From assembly GCA_013397845.1 (NCBI GenBank), contig VZTG01008989.1, positions 1,136,786 through 1,200,785 of the forward strand: DNA of 64,000 bases. The letters are read 5' to 3'. This document shows positions 27,150 through 39,100 of this stretch, piece after piece. Below the pieces are notes generated by a model. That model searched no databases. It was not told where the DNA came from and was given only the letters and a program-made list of their open reading frames with translations. The first letter of the stretch is position 1. Every line of letters starts with the position of its first letter. The DNA comes from Melanocharis versteri. Taxonomy: Eukaryota; Chordata; Aves; Passeriformes; Melanocharitidae. The translations under genes and the position numbers were made by a program.

Positions 27150-27750
27150 GCAGATCCGTTTGCAAAGGAGAAAGGGGCCCCTGCTGTGTGCAGGCAGGTC
27201 CGGGTGGCAAGCGAGAGCTGCCGGCTGCCCCTGCTCACCCACTCCGTTTGCTGTGGGGTTAGCCAGGCGGCTCCAGCTCCCGCCCCGCCAGACAGAGCTG
27301 GAAACGCGGCACAGCACAGGCAGGGGAGGCCTGTATTGGATGGGGAAGGGGTCACAAGAGGAGCAGATCCCGGGCGATCGCCCACCCCGCCTCGGCAGCG
27401 GCCGCCCAGGTGCTCGCCCCAGGTCGCAGGGCCATGAGCCACCTCCTTCCCACCGCCCACGAGGCATCAGCCGGCGGCCTCCACCCGGCCTCTGCGGCAG
27501 CGCCCGGCAGCGGGGCCGCGCGGGATCCTTCCTGCAGCCTGCTCTGGCCTTTCCCGGCCTTTCCCGGCCTCTCCCCGGCCTTCCTTCCCCGGCAACAGCG
27601 GGGCGCCAGCCAATGGGGCCATGGCGGGTCAGGGCGGCACGGCGGCGGCCGCGGCACGGCGGCGGCGCGGGCCTTTGTGCGGGGTGGCAGGTGACCACGG
27701 CGGGGGAACAAAGCGGGGTCAGGGCGGGAGCCGGGTCCCTTTTCTCAGGC
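27150..27750 (+). promoter_or_regulatory. Orphan CpG island, candidate promoter with possible first exon
   Basis: About 600 bp of GC- and CpG-rich sequence in otherwise A/T-rich DNA, 25 kb from DLL1. It holds a CCAAT box (27,610-27,614), an ATG in perfect Kozak context GCCATGGCG at 27,621 that opens with MAGQGGTAAAAARRRRGPLC, and a possible splice donor CAG/GTGACC at 27,691. No known protein is recognised. Long open frames on both strands here are expected from the base composition alone. It could be an lncRNA promoter, an unannotated gene start, or a CpG-rich enhancer. Confidence 0.4.
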
Positions 27751-27903
27751 CCATGTTCTCCACTCCTCACAATCTGTCTGAATTTAACTTGCCATTGAGG
27801 GCCCTGCCTGTAGAAAACAGCTTTATGTCGACTAATCCAGGCAGAAGTAAGGGTAGACACAGAGACAGGTTTGAAGGCGGGGACGTGGCTATTCTGCTGC
27901 CTC

Positions 27904-27997
27904 TTTTTTTTTTTTTTTACAAAAATTTTTACCGGGGGGAAAGGGGGAGGGGGGGGGGGTTAAAAAAAAAAAAAAAAAACCCCACCAAAAAAAAAAT
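27904..27997 (+). repeat. Chain of homopolymer runs (T, G, A, C, A)
   Basis: Successive runs of about 15 T, about 11 G, about 18 A, 4 C and about 10 A. Such a chain is more like a poorly resolved low-complexity region than real sequence. Confidence 0.9.
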
Positions 27998-27999
27998 GG

Positions 28000-28330
28000 T
28001 GACAAGATTAATCAGCCCGTGGAGCTGAAACACATGCTTGACTTAAACAACCTCTTTGCTGTTATTAACAACTGCTCCAGCATTTCTCTTGTTATGCTAA
28101 TGGTACAGATTAGAGTAAAATCTATTCCTTCTTTGCTGAACAGGCCAATTGATAGAGGCTGATCTATTTTCCTCCCCCGTTTTAATTCTTTTTTTCTCCA
28201 GGCACAAGTGTTTGCAGCAGCAAGAACAACAGAACATGAAAAAAAAAATCCTAAAAAGCAAAACTGCACACACGAGTGACTAGCCCCCACATTCACTAAA
28301 ATCATTAATACATACAAAACCTATATCATT
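28000..28330. promoter_or_regulatory. Candidate regulatory element next to the homopolymer block
   Basis: Contains the palindromic homeodomain site GATTAATC (28,006-28,013), GTTATTAAC (28,061-28,069) and several forkhead/SOX-like cores in unique sequence. Tentative. Confidence 0.25.
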
Positions 28331-28819
28331 CTCCACTACTGCCTGGAAATAATGTCTGAGTGTTGTAAGATACTGACCACAAAAGACAGGAAATTCAACA
28401 TCGTGTCTGATGTCCTGCCTTTAACTCATTCATTTTTTTTAACGTGCAGACACTGAGTGCCTGCTAAAGGAGATGGCTTTGGTTAGTTTTAATACATTCC
28501 TTGGATGAAAAATGAAGGAGAAGGGAGTGTTGCTGGCAAGTCCTGGAGAGGGCAGCTTGACTCAACACCACACCATGTGCTGGAGTGCCGTTCGGATGGA
28601 AGGAGACAGTCCTGTTGCCATCATAAGTTCTAAGGCCATTTGCTCCATGGCATCAAGGGGAGCAGGGAGGGGCCTGCGTGTCAGTCTGGGCTTGGTGGTT
28701 TGTGCCTGCTGTTAGCTTGAGCCTGACCCTAAGTGCTCTTTAGTTTTGCAGTATTTCCCCCCGCAGCTTTTTCGTAATCAAAGGCTGGGATCTGTGTCAC
28801 AGGTAACAGCAAAGATGAC

Positions 28820-29100
28820 ATTGCAGTCTATGAGTCTACAGTATGGTAAACATTTAAAAGCCTAATACCTCTGACATGTCAGAGAGGAGCATTCAGCGCG
28901 TAATAGCTGCTGAATTAGAATGACTGCACCATCAACTTCCATTAGCAGCATGTGTGTCGTATTTATATTAAACCCTTTATCACTTCCTCTGGGTTTGAAT
29001 TGTTCCTATTTAAATAAGTGGAAATATCATCGCCTTGGTTTGGCGTAATCCTAAATCAACTTAAATCAGCAAGAATCCTCCCACTGGTCTTGCTGATTTC
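28820..29100. promoter_or_regulatory. Candidate conserved element with a 16-bp palindrome
   Basis: Perfect palindrome CTCTGACATGTCAGAG (28,869-28,884), made of back-to-back TGACA (MEIS/TGIF-type) cores, followed by dense TAAT and TTTAAT motifs. Not repetitive as far as I can see. Confidence 0.3.
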
Positions 29101-32100
29101 TAGATGTGGCCTACCACTGTGTACAGTGTATCTGTATACAGTCACTGCCGAAAGGTAAACATCTGCTGCTGCCTACCTCCTTCTTCAGCACACCCAGACC
29201 CAGTCACAGCTCGTAGGTACTGTAAACTTGTTCAGTTTCAACATTCCGTTACTTCAGTGAGTCCATCCACTTGAGATGCCTACGGTAACACCAGGCTGAT
29301 CTGCCTGGGTTCAAAGACATTGAAGACAGTCCTGGGCCAAGGCTGGATTTGGAGGTCTGCACTTTGCTAGCACTAAATTTGATCAGACAGATTTCATAAT
29401 TGCACAGAGTCAAAGACCACAGGGATTTTTAGATCATCTGCTCTGACTTTCTGCATACCATATGCCATCATATTTTTCCCAGTTATTCCCATATTGCGCC
29501 TAATTACCTGTACTTGATTAAAACAGATCACCCATCCTGCTTTAATGAGTAGAAATTAAAAAAAAAAAAAAAAAAAGGAAACGGCTACCTCCTGTGGTAG
29601 TTTGTGCCAGTATTTTAATGACTTTAAGTTTCAAAAACATGTACCTAATTTCTCATTTGAGTGGGCCTTGCTTCCATGTTAATTTTGCGTGATTTGGCCT
29701 TCCTGAACCTGACATTTTCACCTTGTAAAAAATATGTAGATTTCTTCTCAAACTTGTGTCTATATTTAATTTTTTTTGACTATATAAACTGGTTGAACTC
29801 CTTAAGGTGTTCAGTGAAAGCCACTTCCTTTCTTGGCTATTAAGTGAGGATTGACTACTGTCACTTGCAAATCCTGTGCAGGCACCCGAGGACTGCTTTG
29901 ACCCCTTTGCCATAGCTCAAGCAGCTTGTCCACTGTAAGTGCCACCCCTCTCCAAAATTGTCATATGCCAGGAGGCAAACCCACTTTTTCCAGGACCGCC
30001 CCACCTACTTTGCTCCTAAGTATGCACCATTTTGCACTTTTAAAGATGTTTTGTTTGTCTGACACATGATCACGTTGCTCCATATGAACTGCTGTATCAT
30101 CAAGGATTCTACTGATCTTTGTATGTAAATTTATATTTAGAAGGGCAGTTTTTTATTCCAAGATGAGCAGGATGAGGCTTGAATCTGGCTGTCATCAAGC
30201 ACACTAGGAACAATCTCATAGAAAGTAATTACCCAGGGACACCTTCTTTTCCATACAGGCCAATATCTAGCTATTAATCTGTTTATAACGTGATCTATTG
30301 TGATATTTTAAAGGATTTCAGTCTTACTTAGTGTCCCATAGCATCCATGCTGTATGAAGTATATTGTATTTCCATGGTTATCTTTAAAAGTTGAACTTTG
30401 AATCTCACTAAAGGAGGTGGCAGTTATCTGGCAAGTTCAGCTTTCTTTGGTGATGTTAATCAAAAAAATATTTCCATCATCTAATTTTTTTATTGATTAA
30501 AATCTTTACCAGTCTAAGCATTGTTCCCCCTCAGATAAATGGTGGGCTAATTGGGTCACTGTTTCTTGAATCATCCTACTTGCTCTCTTTGAATGTTTTG
30601 CAGTCTTTACAGCTGGAGCATCTGGCACTGAGGTGAGTTTAAACTGAATGTCAACAAACTGAAGATTTCGTCAGTCAGTGGTTTCTGAATTTCTGTGTGT
30701 AAGTTACTGATCCCTGATGTTTCATAAATGACTATCACTGAAAGACGTTGCCTTGTTTGTCTTCCAGTAACTCAGTGTCTAAAAGGAGCTATTATGAAAA
30801 GGGGTACATCAAGTAAAGAAAAAAAAAGCTGTGAAATACCTATTTTTCCACATCCAAGTAATCCATTTTTGTAATCTTCATCTCCTAATATTTATATCAC
30901 ATCAACAGAATTTATTTTGTTCCTACTGTAGTTTAAAAATTCCTGTTCATTGTCTTTAGCAATTCCAGGTACCAATTTACTGAACTTTGGCTTTCCCTTA
31001 TCAATTTTCTAAATTTTGTCTCTTATTATATCCTTTAGAGGAAGCTATTAGTTTTTAAGAAGAGTCACCACATTCTTCAGCACTAGTGCCTCTTATAGCA
31101 AAAAACTGCAACCCAACTTAGTATTGTAAAAAGGGATGAAGACAACTATTCTTGCAAATCAACGAGGAAAGAGCAAAAGTGGCTATAGTTGTATATATTA
31201 GTTGTATAATAATATTTGCTATTATTATTATTATGCATCATTTTTATTTTTAATGCTTCAGCCAGAGACAGTAAACTTCTTGTCACAGCAGATAGTCAGG
31301 AAAGCTGAACAAAACTACGCTTTCCCAGCGTTCACACAGTTTGCTTTGGTGAACATACCATGCAGTCCCTACCCAAAAATAGCTTGTAGACAGAATCTGT
31401 GCCTAAAAATAAGCCAGCAAGGGAACTAAACACAATAATAAAGAGACTTTGGTGATATGTGTACATTTTTCAAAGAATTGCACAACATCTAGCAATAAAC
31501 ACTTTTTCAAGCCTGAACTACTGCATCATTAGTTGTGTTGTGCAGTGCCTCCTGTGTTGTTTATGTTTCTGTAGCATTACAGAGTCCTATTTGTGGACCC
31601 GTTATATTTAGGCATCAGCACTCTGTTGAACAATACCAGATTTTGTGGTCTTGCAAACCAGCTACTGGTTGATGAATAAGTAATGCAGAGTTGGGAGATT
31701 TTCTCAGTGTAGAAGTTTTCAGGCTTTCTAGATCGGAGACTTGTGACAGCCATTCACATTTCTGTCTGTCGTGAGGTAACCTGAAACATTCACCTTTTAG
31801 CTCAATGCACTCCAAATGGAATATTTTTCCATAAACTAGCTCCTTGGACAGCTGATGGTGTACTGCACTCAGGCTGGAAAACAACTGGTTAGGCAGTATT
31901 TCATAAAAGCTCCAGGGGACAGAGTTTTTGAAATGAATCAGAACATATTAAAGAAATGCCTAGACTCTGCATCACTGGCTTAGGGTTTGGCTGCAAAAAC
32001 CTTTGTAGGCTGACACAAGCTCGCTCTGCCCACACTCCAGGCAAGCGCAAACTCTTAACACCCTAGTCAAAACCAAGGAAACTTTGTTCTAGCAGCCATG

Positions 32101-32769
32101 CAGCTGTATTAGTGCTGCATGGATCTAAGGTGGTTTCTCCTGCATCTCTCAACAGGACTTCCTAGCAAAGGCTCAGCATCCCTGTAGCCCCAGATTTCAC
32201 TTTGGAGCTGCCATGGGTCCAGTTACCTCACTGAACAAGCAGATTATCACACAGCACCATACAAAAAGGTATCCTGTATACTCTTGTGTGCACAAGAGAT
32301 GGGCAAAAACCACGCAGAAGTCCATTGCATAAGACCTCTCAGCAAAAAATATTGCTGTACAATTCATAAGAAAAATTCTTGTTTCTAGAATTTGTTCTAG
32401 TTAGACAAAAACAGGTCAAAATCTTCTAATCTGGAAGTGACTTCTCCAGGAAAGAGGCAAAAAATATCTGGTCTAGCAGTTTTTCAAGGGCAGAATAGTG
32501 TTCTTCCCAAGAAAAACAACTGGTAAAGCCACAGGTACTGGCCCCATGCCGGGACTGTGCCAGACTGCAGTTGTTGTACACTCTGAATGAATTATGCCAC
32601 TGCTGTATTAATTTGGCTTGTATAAGAAGATATTCTGTCTATTTTCATAAATATATGTAATTTTATAATTTATCCTCTATGTTATACATATATATTGACT
32701 TTACAGCAGGTATTGTCAGTGTGTGTGACAGTCCTGTACTTATCTCACCATTGGTGCTTCTGTGCAAAT
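29101..32769. other. Intergenic, nothing recognised
   Basis: A/T-rich sequence without recognisable exons; only the poly-A run at 29,558 stands out. Confidence 0.55.
29558..29576 (+). repeat. Poly-A run of 19
   Basis: A homopolymer. The preceding unique sequence could be a decayed retrocopy, but none is recognised. Confidence 0.9.
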
Positions 32770-33170
32770 TTGAGTATAGCTGTTGAAGCAAGATGCACAG
32801 AAATTGGAGGAAGCCCAAAGAAGATGAGAGAAGGCTGAACAATTTCAGCTGGTCACATTCAGAAGAGTCTGACTGGCACTAGGATAAAAGTCTTCAAATA
32901 CACAAAAGGTCTCCGGTAAAGAAGAGAATAAACTGCTCTCCTTATCCACAGGTCAGGAGCTTATTCGGACATTAGGAAAACTTTCTGACAGTCGTGACAG
33001 TGGAGCACCCAACTGGATCATTAGGAGTGGTTGCGGGATTTGTGTCACTAAAAGTCTGAAAGAAGCAGATAGAAAATATTTCTCAGGAAGGGGGATGATC
33101 CTGCCTTGGTGCAGTGCTATAGACTTGAAGACCTCCCAAGGTACCTTCCAGGACTATTTTTATGTGTTTT
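32770..33170 (+). mobile_element. Diverged CR1 LINE fragment
   Basis: Matches the part of CR1 with the segment GACATTAGGAAAACTTTCT and the following 'gtggagcacccaactgg' type sequence, ending before the terminal repeats. Older than the other copies, with many substitutions; boundaries approximate. Confidence 0.75.
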
Positions 33171-36100
33171 CCATATTACAACCTGAATGTAAAGGGCTCA
33201 CTCTCCATAAAAGAGAAAGAATTCTCCCTCTAAAGACCCAAAGACCAGCGTGTTAGCAAGCTCAAGCTTGTAAGTTCTAAAAGCTTCAGAATAAGGGCTA
33301 GTGCCAGCAGATTTCTGTGGGTTAAATGAAAGTGTCTGGAGGAATTAACTGCTGCCCATTCCTGGTTCTCAACCATCACCCATGTGCTGGAAATGCAACT
33401 GCAGACATGACAAAGAAGCAATTATCCCAACAAAATCAGTTATTACCAGTGATTCATATGGTAATGATGGTGGTGAGGATGATGATGGTACTGCTGAACT
33501 GTAGCGAGGATGATAATAACCAGTGTTTTAGGGGACCGATTGCAGGTTTAATCAAAATGAATAGTTTATCACAGATAATGAATTTTACAGGGGAATATGG
33601 TCCTAGAAAAATGCCTTGTTCTGAATGCCTGAAAATTACATTGATTTAAGTAGTGGGCTACCATATTTGCACTATTCATTTAGGAGAAGAGAGAATGTAG
33701 CATTTTTATGTAGATATTCTTTGCCATCCTTAAAAAATGGGTATTAATGTCATGATCATGTCAAGGAGAACCGTTGCAGAGTTCCACATCTTTATTGGCA
33801 TCACTTGTATAAGCTCTAAAATTTTACTTGAGTCCCGTTATTTGTTTTGTCCTGACATAGAAAGAAAGAAAACTAACTATGTGCTAACATAAAACTAAGA
33901 TTTGTGAGCATCTTGTGAATTTCATAAGCAACAATTCAGGAGAATGTTGAGGCTCCTATTATTACAGTGGGACTTAAGCATAGATGAGAGGGAAGCTCAC
34001 TTTAACAAATAATAAATGGAGAAGGTGTGGAACAGTATATTATCACAAAAATAATTTTAAGCATATTAATTTCCCAGCATATATTCTTTTTTCTAACAAA
34101 AAAAGGTTAGCGGCTTCATTTATATGTTGTAGGGGGAGACTAAGGACCAAAAAAGGAGAGAGAATGGTATGGTAAGGTAAAATTAACGAGTTGCCTGTAT
34201 TTTAAAAACGGATAGAGACATTTCAGATCAAAGAGAACATTGCTTTATTCACCAAAAGAAGCAGGTCTGGGCTACTAGCATACCTCCTGTCCCATTCATT
34301 TAACTTTTCCTTGTATAGTTTGCATGTTGATGTCTATGACTGATTCTTGTTTGTGCTATTTGGCTACTGTTGTTGATTTCAAACTAGGCTCTGCTTTACT
34401 TCACCAAGTACCCTCCAAATTCAAACAAGCTGCAGAAATGCTGAAATCAATACATGCCTCTTGAAGGATAGATCTTTTGTAACACAAAGGGGAGAATGAC
34501 TAATAGATTACTGAAGCCTTAACAAAACCTCAACAGATCCCCATATGGTGCATTGCAATTAAAAGAGTAGAGGATGGATTTCTAATTTTTTGGGTGGAGA
34601 AAAGAAAAAGAAAAGAAAGCGTTTTGGACAAGAAAATGAGTGAGATGGAGGCAGAAGTGATGTGTGACCATACACCAGATAGAAACCCTTCTTTCTGAGC
34701 CTTTCATCTCCGGGTCACTGGTTCCAATCGAGCCCAGGTCGATAGCGAACAAAAATCATTTTAATCTGATGGCTGTTTGCTGACCTATGTGAAATGAACT
34801 GGTTGTGTCAGTCCACTTCCCAGCTGACAGCTCTCCCCATCATCAAACCCCTTGCTACAGGTGGCAGTAATTGGTGCTTTTTTGAGGCCAACTCAGCTAA
34901 AAGGCTGAAGAATGGAAAAATCAGTAGGGCTGAACCACCTCCTCCTCTTGTTCAGCTGCTCCCTCCAGGTGAGTGCTGGGGGAAGCCGGCACTGCTGTTG
35001 CCTGTACCGCATCTGCTCTTTGAGCCAAGAAAGGACTTCAGGGCAAAGGGGAGTCCTCTGAAGTGGTAAAGACCTCTTGTCAGCACAGATCTTGGGGAGG
35101 CTGAGGGGTAGTAAAGGTCCAAGCCTGCAGTGCCCTGCAGGTGGACACCATTGTTTGTTGGTGGCCCCAGGAGAGTGTTGGTGTAAGCATGGGGCTCTGA
35201 AAGGACCCATCGGGCTATCAAGCCCAGTCCCCGGGGCCTAAGGATCTGCAGTTAAAATTCTCCCTGCGAAACAGGACCAAGGCCTAAGTCCAGCTTTCAC
35301 TGGTGTCAGTGGAGGGACATTGGGGCTCACATGCAGGTATGTCCAAAGAACTTTATTAAGCTTGTATGAGGGGGGACCTGACAAAGTGAGCTGAATCTAA
35401 GATGTTAATATAGGAAGAAATAAAATATGAACTTCAAGAGCTTAATAAAAAATCATGCCCTGGAGAGGATAGCTTTAATCTTTAATTTGATCAGTGTTTC
35501 TCTGAGCAACTGATACCTCCCCTGTTGTGAGGATATAAAGTATTAGGAAGAGGATATTATGAGGAGGACTTTCAGTTACACTGTAAGCCACAGCCACCTA
35601 CCCTGTGTCCCTCAGAGGCCTCCTGGGAATGGTGATTTGGCCATGGGACATCAGAGATGCCAGGATGATCTGGCTAACTGGCGCACCAACAGGTGCTCCA
35701 AAGCCTGCCCGCATGGTCCTGGCCAGTGATGTTTTCCACAAGGTAAATCTGTGCCTGCCCCACTGCAGACAAGAAGGAAGGCAGTGAAGGGTGTCAGAAC
35801 TGCCAGCAAAGCTGTGAAATGAAACCTCAAAAAGTGGGAAATCCACCCTGTATCTGTTTTCTTTTTCAGGGATACATACAGAAGTATTAAGAGGGTGATT
35901 TCCCATGAGGCAGTCTCCAAGTGGAAGGATCCATGCTGCACGTGGATTACCTGACATCTGAATGAGCTACTCCCAACATTGCACTTCACAAGGAGATTGT
36001 GTGCTAGTACAGCTATAAGACATAGATGCATGGGATACATACAAGGAATGAAAGAAGCCTTAAAAAATTATAAGGAATCTGTCTTTTGCACATTGTGCCT

Positions 36101-39100
36101 TGTGTAAGTCTTCACCATACATGCTCCTCTCACATATACACAAATGTCCTTTTCAGCACCCACACCAAGCATCACTGTTAATTGGCAGACAGGGTACTAA
36201 GGAAAGCAGCACCTCAATTCTCAAAGCAGATTCAAAAAAAGACATGGTTGTCCCTCATGTGGCGCCCTCCTGAGCTGCCACGATTCCCTTTCCATCATCA
36301 GGTGGACTGTGGCTAGAGGCAATCCATGTGGAAGGCTGGAAGTGGTCCTCACTGGCATATATAATCTCTACCGCATTTCTCTAGAGTTGGAGAGAAGTAA
36401 GTGATATATCTGCATGGAAGATATTCCTTTTCAGTTTTCAGTTGGTGATCCCTGATACATCTGTCAAGAAAAGAAAACTCTTCCAGCTGAAACTTTCAGC
36501 AACGTCAGTCTGAACACTAATGAACATGGACCACAAGTGAAGCTGTCTGTGCACACTGAATTCCCTTGTAGCTCACAGTCTGAAGAGTGGGAATTCTCAG
36601 GGTATTTCCAAAATCTAAAAGAAAGCTGTTGCTTGCCTGCTAGCTGAAAGTATTCGGAAGGCCATAGGATGAGGTAATGGTTTAGTAGGCACTGGTCCCA
36701 CCTGAGCCTGAGTCCATCTTTAGGCAGGAGGATGAAGAGCAAGCACTTAGAGGACTGCAGGTCAGAGGTACATTGTGATGACAATTGAGCTGTCTGGGCT
36801 TTGGCTGAAGTCTTTTACTTTCTGGGATCTTTTCTCTGTTTAAATGAAGTTAAGCTTACTTTGCTCAGGGGTTTACCACTAGGATAGGTGCAAGGTCAGT
36901 TTTGTTGCCATGGATAAAGAGTTGGAATTAATATCCTGCCATGGGCAAGGAAGTGAAATGGCAGAGCCAGGTTGTAGAGTTTGTAGGATGAGCCCATCTC
37001 TATAGTATGCTGTGGGATATAAGGTCTGTGATTCACAAAAGGGTGAGGACTTATATTAAGAGGAATGTCATTCAAATATCATCAATGGGTAAGCTAAAAT
37101 ATGCGTTATATGTTATATGCCAGTCTTCATCTCTTAGACTACAAACTAGAAAAAATGTTCAGAGGCAGATAGAAACATCATCCAGAGGTGAATTGCTCCT
37201 GTGAGGTTTCTGACCTTCCTCTGAGTAATCTGATCTATTCATAAGTTAAATCAGTACTGGAATAAATAGGCTGCAAATGGCAGAATGCTCTTTCAGTTGG
37301 AAACAGAGAAATTTCCACAGTGGCTCAGACTTCTGGTCTATTTAATTCAGTATTGCAGTGGAGTCACCAGCACATGCTTCTTCAGAAGCTGTTACGTGCC
37401 TGTAATAGACAGTTCTGTGAAGATACACCTGTTTTGAGATGTTTATGTCTAAATATTGCGATATTGTCAGCTCTTCAGAATTTGGGTGAGCCTCAGTGAA
37501 TATTCATAACTTGTAAGCTATGGGGTTAAGGGCATTGGAGTTTTGCGGTAATTGGGAATTACATGAGACCACCTACTTCATTAAAACAAAATGAAAGACA
37601 GAGTCAAAGCCTGGCCTGCAAAGGTAAACAGTGCATGAATTCACTGCCTCCATATTTAAAGCCTTCAAAGCCTTTCAGTTAAAATCCTTTTCCGCTCTGG
37701 ATCTCAGCATGAGTCTGGCTGCAGGGAGGTTTTGTGTGGTGGCCTGTCAGCTTCCATCTCCAACACAGTGAAATTCAACTAATTGTAAGTGCACATAGCT
37801 TCAGGCGTACACTGCACACTGCCACTCGGGCCATGCACACGCGCCGTGACCCCATCCACCTACTGCAGAATGTGGTATGCTCTCCCCACACACACACACT
37901 TTTCTTTTTTGTTACTTGCAATCACTGGAAAGATGACAGGCCAGAGCAAGGAGCAGAGATCCCTGTTGTGTTTCTGCAAAAACCAGTATGGAGGGATTTA
38001 GTCCCACCACTACATATGTGCCAAGAATTGCAGCAGTCTTTGGATTGTGCCTCCATTAATGAAAATGGGTTGGCCAGAGAGCACAGTGTGAGGCTGTGCC
38101 TGCCTTTGGGCTTTGATCTTACCTGCTCAAGCTGACCTCACTGCCATGTCAGGCTCTGCAATGCAGCTGAGGATCAGAAAGCATCAAGAGAAAAAGAGGA
38201 ACAGAAAAATCAGAAATGCCTCACAGTTGAAAACTCTCTGTGACCCAAAATAGCCTCTATTAGTGCTAATTCTGAGTTGCTTGTAAGGTTCTGCAAGGTT
38301 CATAGGAATAATATAGTCACAGATTACTAGCAAACTGTCCCCAGCAGGCTTTTTTTCAGCACATTCTAATTCCTCAGATTTTTCCATCTGAACTTCACAG
38401 AAGTTATCTACATGTGTTTCTATTTCTAGTTTGGATAGGCCAGTATTTAGTTCTGTCAAAGCAGGATTTCTTCTCTCGGTCCTTAAAGAAGAATCTTTTT
38501 CAGCTATTTAATTTGGCTATCTGCTTGACCATCGCAGGTTATGAGTGATGAACTGCTTGCATGAATGCCATCATCTTCAACTGGACTCTCTTCTGGGGGG
38601 CACAATGTGGGACTACGTTTGTCTTCCTAGCCAATAAATTTCCTAATTCTCCAGCTGAGAGGATCATTTGCTTCACTTCTGCTGCTGCCAGTTTATCAGC
38701 AAACTAAGATGTCTGCAAACCAAGATGTCTGCAAACCATACATTTTATCCTTCAATGCTCACATTTTGTCTGTCTTCGTGTGCTCAGTGAATTGAGCAAT
38801 CACCCACTCCACCCCACCTAGCATCCTTTGTACAGGCCTCCATGGAGTGGGGTGCATTAGGATTCAGACACACTGCGAGGTCAGTCCCATTAGGGTTCTC
38901 AGGCAGAGCACAGATGTCTCCAAAGTTCAATGAGCTCGGCCTGGAGGCAAGTGCCTGCCCCCAGAATCATAAAGCTCCTGTAGCAATGGGGGAATTTTAA
39001 GGAACTTTGTGATCCAAAGCTCAGAAGCTGAATCATACCAAGTATCTCTCCAGCAATGGGGAACTGGGTTTCTGAATCAATCACTTTGTGCCTCAATCTT

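Noticed and set aside
27141..27860. 239-codon minus-strand and 230-codon plus-strand frames in the orphan CpG island
   Set aside because: Both start at non-ATG codons or rely on GC-rich composition, where stops are rare; no domain is recognisable. Only the 27,621 ATG was kept as a tentative first exon.
37310..37385. Possible ancient repeat with a 'ctggtctatttaattcagtattg' type segment
   Set aside because: The resemblance to old amniote repeats is too short and weak to support a call.
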